Assembly: GCF_900103135.1 (NCBI RefSeq)
Contig: NZ_FNGO01000018.1
Location: forward strand, 1 to 49,901
Length of the DNA: 49,901 bases
From: Halarsenatibacter silvermanii
GTDB lineage: Bacteria > Bacillota > Halanaerobiia > Halanaerobiales > Halarsenatibacteraceae
Direction: 5' to 3'
Shown in pieces: positions 45,317 through 49,901 of this stretch. The notes beneath the pieces were generated by a model. That model saw only the letters and a list, made by a program, of their open reading frames with translations. It was not told the origin of the DNA and did no database searches. The stretch's first letter is position 1; each line of letters opens with the position of its first letter. A program made the position numbers and the translations under genes.

Positions 45317-45664
45317 CTAGTTTTGAGATTGCTGGAGTTCATCGAATTTTTCCATGATAAAACCGCTGTAAGCTGATCCCGGCCCCCCGTTTAAAAGCAT
45401 AATAACAGAGCACGTCTCAGCTATCTCGTTTCTCGTAGCTCCTCGCTCGATCGCCTCCTGAAGATTTTTAACAATACAATATTTACACTGCTTGACAGCC
45501 GCGGCCCCCAGGGCAATAAGGGATTTTTGTTTGGCACTCAAAGCTCCTTCACTATGTACATTTTCGGCGAAATCGCGAAAGTCTTTCATTTCCTCGGATA
45601 TTTCTTCGCCAAGTTTCTCATGACCTGATTCCAGCTCTGCCAGCAGCTCATCTGCTTTTGGCAT
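45317..45664 (-). CDS. Carboxymuconolactone decarboxylase family protein (AhpD-like)
   Basis: A 115-residue helical protein with the CxxC pair C60-C63 in 'KQCKYCIVKNL'. In AhpD a His follows at position CxxCxxxH; here it is Asn (N67), so the proton relay differs. Members act as thiol-dependent peroxide-related or small decarboxylase-like enzymes; the function here is unknown. AAGGAGGG lies 7-14 bases upstream of the ATG. It may be cotranscribed with the coiled-coil gene upstream (45699-45923), 34 bases away. Confidence 0.85.
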   Translation of the reverse strand: MPKADELLAELESGHEKLGEEISEEMKDFRDFAENVHSEGALSAKQKSLIALGAAAVKQCKYCIVKNLQEAIERGATRNEIAETCSVIMLLNGGPGSAYSGFIMEKFDELQQSQN

Positions 45665-45698
45665 TTAAAAGCCCTCCTTTTTAAATTATTTTATAATT

Positions 45699-45923
45699 TT
45701 AATGCTTTTTTTCTTCAATAACCTCTTTGATTTTCTCTATCTGCGATTGAATGCGGTTTAGTTCAATTTTGTACTCTTCGCGAGTGGTGCCCGGTATATG
45801 CCTGCCCGTTTGTTTGAGCACGAATTTACGCTCCTCTTCTATCTCTTCATATTTTTCCTGCTTTTCATTTAGTAGTTCTTCCAGTTCATCCAGGGTGTTC
45901 TTTTGCAGCTCTTCTTTTTCCAT
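45699..45923 (-). CDS. Small coiled-coil protein of unknown function
   Basis: A 74-residue highly charged protein, nearly all helix, rich in Glu and Lys, with heptad-like Leu/Ile spacing in two helices split by 'TGRHIPGTTREEY'. I do not recognise the family. The start at 45923 has GGGGGG about 11 bases upstream; an in-frame ATG at 45941 precedes it. A promoter lies upstream on the minus strand. Confidence 0.65.
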   Translation of the reverse strand: MEKEELQKNTLDELEELLNEKQEKYEEIEEERKFVLKQTGRHIPGTTREEYKIELNRIQSQIEKIKEVIEEKKH

Positions 45924-46000
45924 CTTTTTTATACCCCCCATCTGCAGGTTTTTTACACAGAAAACATGATAATATAAAAAAGAACTTTTTTCATGTAATT

Positions 46001-46028
46001 ATTTTACCAGTATATATTGGAGGTTCAA
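46001..46028 (-). promoter_or_regulatory. Promoter of the coiled-coil/CMD genes
   Basis: On the minus strand TTGAAC (46028-46023) and TAAAAT (46006-46001) with a 16-bp spacer. Its -35 box abuts the -35 box of the pyrR promoter. Confidence 0.65.
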
Positions 46029-46057
46029 TTGACAGCCTTAAATATTTCTGCTATACT
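46029..46057 (+). promoter_or_regulatory. Promoter of pyrR-uraA
   Basis: TTGACA (46029-46034) and TATACT (46052-46057) with a 17-bp spacer, back to back with the divergent promoter at 46001-46028. Confidence 0.78.
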
Positions 46058-46090
46058 GCTTGTAACCTGAAAAATCAAATATACCTGTTC

Positions 46091-46185
46091 CATCCTTTAA
46101 ACTGGTCCAGCGAGGCCGGCAAGGAATCCATGGGAAGATTATACCATGCCTTTCTGCCGGTCTTCGGCGGAAGGGCTTTTTGTAA
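46091..46185 (+). promoter_or_regulatory. PyrR-dependent attenuator
   Basis: 46091-46131 has the PyrR-binding loop: CCTTTAAACTGGTCC, AGCGAGGCCGGCAAGG and ATCC in order, matching the Firmicute pyr anti-antiterminator. A terminator follows: a 12-bp stem GCCTTTCTGCCG (46148-46159) with CGGCGGAAGGGC (46165-46176), then TTTTT. UMP-bound PyrR should stabilise the binding loop and favour termination. Confidence 0.92.
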
Positions 46186-46251
46186 TTTGAAATGTTACAT
46201 TGGCCAGGAAGTTTAGGACGGCAGAGATTTTCAGATCTGAAAAGAATATAG

Positions 46252-46824
<573 letters not shown>

Positions 46825-46832
46825 ATTTTTCC

Positions 46833-46856
46833 CGGCTTAACAGGCCGGGTTTATTA
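46833..46856 (+). terminator. Hairpin after pyrR
   Basis: CCCGGC (about 46832-46837) pairs with GCCGGG (about 46845-46850), followed by TTTATTAAT. The U tract is short, so readthrough into uraA is likely. Confidence 0.55.
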
Positions 46857-46970
46857 ATGCGCGGTTTGCTGAGCAGGATATAATCGCGCTTGCAGGCATT
46901 ACATATTCTGTAGGTGGACTTAATTATATTATTTATTTTGATTGACTCAAAAATTATAGGGGGAGTTGCA

Positions 46971-48224
46971 ATGAGCAATAAGGAGAGCGAGGCTATCAGA
47001 GACGCGGACAAACTCAAACTTTCACAGGAGATTTTTGTAGGATTTCAGCACACCCTGGCTATGTTTGGCGCAACTATTCTGGTTCCAATTTTAACAGGCC
47101 TGCATGTTTCAGTGGCTTTATTTACCAGCGGCCTGGGGACTCTGGTTTTTCATTATTTGACAGGTAAAAAAGTGCCTGCTTATCTGGGCTCGTCTTTTGC
47201 CTTTATAGCTCCGATCAGCGTGGTCATTTCCAATGCAGGAGGGATTCCGGCTGCTCAGGGAGGTATCATCGTAACAGGTATAGTTTATGCAATTGTATCC
47301 TGGCTAATTTATAAGCTGGGCCCGGAAAATATCCGCAGAGTCTTTCCGCCTATAGTGACAGGTCCCATAATTATGGTTATCGGACTTTATTTGGCTGATG
47401 TTGCCATAGATCAGGCCTCGGGCAATGTATGGGTGGCTGCAGCAGCTCTGATTGGGGCTACCATTTCGGCCGTTTATGGACGCGGATTTTTCAAAATAAT
47501 TCCGGTAATTACCGGACTTGTAGTCGGTTATCTGGCAGCCCTGGCAGCAGGTATAGTTGACTTCACCCCGGTAATGGAGGCCGGCTGGGTGGGCCTTCCG
47601 CAATTTACTGTACCTGCTTTTGAAATAAACGCAATATCTATTATTGCTCCGGTTGCAGTTGTATCTATAATAGAACATGTCGGAGATATACTGGCGATAA
47701 GTGAAACAATAGGAAAAGGTAGAGAACTGGTAGTGGATCCTGGCTTGAATAAAACTATGATCGGAGATGGTGTAGCGACGATATTAGCGGGAATCTTTGG
47801 GGGACCTCCCAATACGACTTATGGAGAGAACACAGGAGTTCTGGCTCTTACCAAAGTTTTTGATTCGAAAGTGATGAGGATAGGAGCAGTTTTTGCAGTA
47901 ATGCTCTCCCTGGTGCCCAAATTTGGCGAGCTGATTCAAACCATACCTGAGCCTGTTATAGGAGGAATTTCCATACTGCTCTTCGGTATGATAGCTTCAG
48001 TGGGTATCAGAACTTTGATCGAGTCAGGTTCAGATTTAAAACGCTCGCGCAATTTAATAATAGTCAGTGTTATTCTGGTGCTGGGACTGGGCGGTGCAGT
48101 GATAGAACTGGGAGAGATGGAATTTTCGGGTATGGCTCTGGCTGCTGTGGTAGGTATCGTTCTCAATCTGGTTCTCCCGCGGGAAACTGATAAATTATTA
48201 AACGATAAAAGAGAACAGAATTAG
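46971..48224 (+). CDS. uraA: Uracil/xanthine permease (nucleobase:cation symporter-2)
   Basis: A 417-residue NCS2 transporter with about fourteen hydrophobic segments. Motifs are 'GFQHTLAMFGATILVP' at the start, 'LGSSFAFIAPI', the substrate Glu region 'VSIIEHVGDILAIS' and 'GGPPNTTYGENTGVLALTKV'. These match uracil permeases. I chose the ATG at 46971 with GGGGGAG 7-13 bases upstream. It follows pyrR by 146 bases; no PyrR loop of its own is visible, so control may come by readthrough from the pyrR leader. Confidence 0.94.
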   Translation: MSNKESEAIRDADKLKLSQEIFVGFQHTLAMFGATILVPILTGLHVSVALFTSGLGTLVFHYLTGKKVPAYLGSSFAFIAPISVVISNAGGIPAAQGGIIVTGIVYAIVSWLIYKLGPENIRRVFPPIVTGPIIMVIGLYLADVAIDQASGNVWVAAAALIGATISAVYGRGFFKIIPVITGLVVGYLAALAAGIVDFTPVMEAGWVGLPQFTVPAFEINAISIIAPVAVVSIIEHVGDILAISETIGKGRELVVDPGLNKTMIGDGVATILAGIFGGPPNTTYGENTGVLALTKVFDSKVMRIGAVFAVMLSLVPKFGELIQTIPEPVIGGISILLFGMIASVGIRTLIESGSDLKRSRNLIIVSVILVLGLGGAVIELGEMEFSGMALAAVVGIVLNLVLPRETDKLLNDKREQN

Positions 48225-48276
48225 GAAATAATCTCTAAGAAAAAAATCGTCAGATGGCAAAAAATGAGCGATAAAA

Positions 48277-48302
48277 AAATCCGGCCCGAGCGGGCCGGAT
48301 TT
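48277..48302. terminator. Strong terminator after uraA (bidirectional)
   Basis: A perfect inverted repeat AAATCCGGCCCG/CGGGCCGGATTT around AG, the sharpest hairpin in the window. It has an A run before it and a T-rich tract after it, so it can act on both strands. Confidence 0.9.
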
Positions 48303-48352
48303 CGTGCTTTTCTCAGGAATAAAGCATCAATTACAACAAGGACAGCGTCCTG

Positions 48353-48673
48353 TTAGCATTTGATGTAAGATGAAGTATTATATCTGGGGCCGCCAGGGTG
48401 CAGGCCTCCCCTGTAAAGATTATCCAGCTTTTTTTCATTCATGATAATGCCTTTCTTGACGCATTCACGCAAAAATTCTTCAATGTCCTGCTTGAGATCT
48501 TCTTTATCCTCGTCTTCGCCGGGCCGGTGAGAAAAACGCTTTCTGAATTCTCTTCTGACATAGCTTTTGAATTTAGGTGATGGATAGGAGAAGTGGTTTT
48601 TTTCATCTATAGAGATTTTCGTGCGACCCTTTCTCACCCTTATCGTAACCTCGGGAATTTCCTCTTTAGCCAC
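48353..48673 (-). CDS. Hypothetical small basic/acidic protein
   Basis: A 106-residue protein I do not recognise. It starts 'EEIPEVTIRVRKGRTKISIDE', has a basic middle ('YVRREFRKRFSHRPGEDEDKEDLKQD') and ends in Cys. The start is GTG at 48673 with GAGGTGAG 7-14 bases upstream. It has its own promoter and a 5' hairpin (48703-48717). A short hairpin, AACAGGAC with GTCCTTGTT, begins at the stop codon. No membrane segment is seen. Confidence 0.7.
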   Translation of the reverse strand: MAKEEIPEVTIRVRKGRTKISIDEKNHFSYPSPKFKSYVRREFRKRFSHRPGEDEDKEDLKQDIEEFLRECVKKGIIMNEKKLDNLYRGGLHPGGPRYNTSSYIKC

Positions 48674-48702
48674 ACTGACTCACCTCTCATCATAAATTTA
48701 TG

Positions 48703-48717
48703 TCGGGCGGAGCCCGA
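48703..48717 (-). promoter_or_regulatory. Leader hairpin of the 48353-48673 gene
   Basis: TCGGGC-GGA-GCCCGA is a perfect 6-bp stem with a 3-base loop in the 5' untranslated region, about 30 bases before the start. There is no U run on the minus strand, so it is not a terminator. Confidence 0.5.
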
Positions 48718-48756
48718 TAAAAGTTTCTGACTGGAGTCTTACCCTATTCTGTCTAT

Positions 48757-48785
48757 ATTATAGGAAAAATATGATGAGAATACAA
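48757..48785 (-). promoter_or_regulatory. Promoter of the 48353-48673 gene
   Basis: On the minus strand TTGTAT (48785-48780) and TATAAT (48762-48757) with a 17-bp spacer. Confidence 0.75.
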
Positions 48786-48809
48786 CAGTCTTAAAAGCGT
48801 GATATAAAA

Positions 48810-48838
48810 TTGTAATCAAAAATTATTATTGTTATAAT
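48810..48838 (+). promoter_or_regulatory. Promoter of the 48899-49204 gene
   Basis: TTGTAA (48810-48815) and TATAAT (48833-48838) with a 17-bp spacer, divergent from the promoter at 48757-48785. Confidence 0.72.
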
Positions 48839-48898
48839 GGTTTCTGAAAGATGTCCTGTAAAGACATGCCTGATGACTTTAACTGGGGGGGCAGAATA

Positions 48899-49204
48899 AT
48901 GGTTGCAGACCAGTTATCAGAGGAGGCGGTCGAGCTAGTAGTTGGAGCTTATAAAAATTACAGACATCTTACAGTCCTGAAGCCTGAAGGAAGAGTTCTG
49001 AGATTTGTGGCCGGCACGGAAGTTTTTGCTCCAGAAGATGAAGAGAAGGCTCAAAGCTTTAAAAGAGTCATGGAAAATGAGCTTTTAAATGAAGGTTACA
49101 TGAAAAAGGGGCAGGAGGATACGATAAATTTAACTCAGAAAGGCTGTGAAGCTGCTGAAAATTTGATTAAACTTGAAGGAGAAGGAGCTGAATCAAGAGT
49201 CTAA
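48899..49204 (+). CDS. Hypothetical 101-residue protein
   Basis: I do not recognise the family. The protein is acidic; alternating helices and a final 'INLTQKGCEAAENLIKLEGEG' look like a winged-helix tail, which is a weak impression only. I chose the ATG at 48899 with GGGGGGG about 10 bases upstream; an in-frame ATG at 48851 has no site. The last codons lie in a 13-bp tandem duplication (49191-49216). It has its own promoter. Confidence 0.7.
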   Translation: MVADQLSEEAVELVVGAYKNYRHLTVLKPEGRVLRFVAGTEVFAPEDEEKAQSFKRVMENELLNEGYMKKGQEDTINLTQKGCEAAENLIKLEGEGAESRV

Positions 49205-49216
49205 ATCAAGAGTCTA
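49191..49216. repeat. 13-bp perfect tandem duplication
   Basis: AATCAAGAGTCTA is present twice in direct contact, at 49191-49203 and 49204-49216. The stop codon at 49202-49204 lies at the junction. Confidence 0.8.
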
Positions 49217-49265
49217 ATTAAATAGGGTTTCGGAACGATTCAGGCACAAAAAATCCAGTTCAATA

Positions 49266-49292
49266 GAACAAAGCCACTTTGTGCGAAGTGGC
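49266..49292 (-). terminator. Terminator of tRNA-Ser
   Basis: On the minus strand GCCACTT (49292-49286) pairs with AAGTGGC (49279-49273), followed by TTTGTTCT. It lies about 20 bases after the tRNA 3' end. Confidence 0.75.
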
Positions 49293-49310
49293 CTGATCGT
49301 TGATATATGA

Positions 49311-49399
49311 TGGCGGAGGGAGGGGGATTTGAACCCCCACACCATAACGGCTTCACCGGATTTCAAGTCCGGCCCCTTACCAGATTCGGACATCCCTCC
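49311..49399 (-). tRNA. tRNA-Ser (anticodon UGA)
   Basis: An 89-base tRNA with 7-bp acceptor stem GGAGGGA/TCCCTCC, an anticodon stem CCGGA/TCCGG around CTTGAAA (anticodon TGA, reading UCA), a long variable arm typical of serine tRNAs, and GGTTCAAATCC in the T arm. The CCA end is encoded (49313-49311). It is not adjacent to other tRNA genes. Confidence 0.96.
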
Positions 49400-49420
49400 A
49401 TATTTTCACCTGCACATAAA

Positions 49421-49449
49421 ATTCTACTACAAATGTTATCCACTGTCAA
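49421..49449 (-). promoter_or_regulatory. Promoter of tRNA-Ser
   Basis: On the minus strand TTGACA (49449-49444) and TAGAAT (49426-49421) with a 17-bp spacer, about 20 bases before the tRNA. Confidence 0.82.
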
Positions 49450-49661
49450 CCCCGGGATAATCGAAGTTTGAGTTAATTAGTTGTGGGTAGTACAATATTC
49501 ATACTAAATCTACTCAAGGGGAAGAAATATAAATTGAGGTCTCACACATTTAAATATGCTGACTTTGATTTCCTTTTTGAAAGTTAGCTGAAAAACGGCA
49601 ATTTAGACACAGAAGCCCCTGCTAATTAAAGGAACGGTTCCAGTCCGATTAAAGCGCTATT
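49450..49661. other. Intergenic region without recognised features
   Basis: AT-rich sequence between the tRNA promoter and the last gene. I see no gene, terminator or strong repeat. Confidence 0.5.
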
Positions 49662-49901
49662 TTACACCGGACTACCCGGTACATTCCTGCATATATCTTT
49701 CAGAAATCGATAAGCAGCTCCTTTTGCTGGTTCACTGGTCATCTTAAAAAACAGATCCTCTGAAGGTTTCTGGTTCTGTTTAAGGCTTTTGTAAGCTTTT
49801 TGACTGGAAACCCCCTCTGGATTTTGTTCTTGTTCCTCTTGCAAAAGCAGCTCTTCCAGCTCACCGCTTTCATATGCTATTATCACCCGGGAGATATTCT
49901 G
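49662..49901 (-). CDS. C-terminal end of an unrecognised protein (5' end outside window)
   Basis: The frame is open from the right window edge to a TAA at 49662, giving 79 residues. It is Glu/Gln-rich ('ELEELLLQEEQEQNPEG'), then 'SLKQNQKPSEDLFFKM' and 'GAAYRFLKDICRNVPG'. A GTG at 49886 could be a start but has no ribosome site. I do not recognise the family, and it could also be a chance open frame. Confidence 0.45.
   Translation of the reverse strand, partial: QNISRVIIAYESGELEELLLQEEQEQNPEGVSSQKAYKSLKQNQKPSEDLFFKMTSEPAKGAAYRFLKDICRNVPGSPV

Overview
The window (about 46% GC by eye, dense operons, AGGAGG-type ribosome binding sites, TTGACA/TATAAT promoters, T-box and PyrR leaders, CtsR-type operators) comes from a bacterial chromosome of the Firmicutes. 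The acidic proteins and the anaerobic ornithine-fermentation genes suggest an anaerobic, possibly halophilic lineage such as Halanaerobiales; the genus cannot be fixed from this sequence. I see no phage, insertion sequence or CRISPR array.

Layout. 1-171 is the C-terminal tail of NAD(P) transhydrogenase beta (pntB), followed by a terminator. 507-9173 holds an amidohydrolase and then the oxidative ornithine-degradation genes: ord, ortA, ortB, a GlmL/MutL-like ATPase, oraS and oraE. An alanine-racemase-fold enzyme (9263) follows and may supply D-ornithine. 10435-13130 is a TldD/TldE pair. 13133-14697 is serS behind a compact T-box leader. 14922-16565 is an orphan FMN-binding GltB-like protein. 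17033-27360 is a nine-gene branched-chain operon, ilvB-ilvN-ilvC-leuA-leuC-leuD-leuB-cimA-ilvE, behind an apparent attenuator. 27389-32992 is an aromatic operon (aroF-pheA-hisC-like-tex) behind a T-box whose specifier reads TTC (Phe). Next come a GlcD-type flavoprotein and a YkvI-like membrane protein (33199-35853), a convergent cstA-like transporter (minus strand), a DUF3786 protein, clpB, and on the minus strand a radical-SAM/DUF4130 pair. The right end has an MFS transporter, hsp20, a CxxC carboxymuconolactone-decarboxylase-family protein, a small coiled-coil protein, pyrR-uraA behind a PyrR attenuator, two small unknown genes, tRNA-Ser(UGA) and a gene cut by the window end.

How it fits together. 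The left third ferments ornithine: racemisation to D-ornithine, B12/PLP 4,5-aminomutation, NAD(P)-dependent oxidative deamination by Ord and thiolytic cleavage by OrtAB. The middle makes Leu/Val/Ile, with citramalate as an isoleucine entry, and Phe under tRNA-Phe control. clpB and hsp20 share a CtsR-like operator over their -35 boxes and so probably form one heat-shock regulon.

The most unusual observations are: an ord reading frame whose Rossmann motif begins upstream of any ATG/GTG/TTG; a ~45-bp leader element shared by the amidohydrolase and ortA; a four-cysteine segment in acetolactate synthase; a serS T-box without a recognisable specifier loop; and an orphan GltB-like flavoprotein without the usual 3Fe-4S cysteines.
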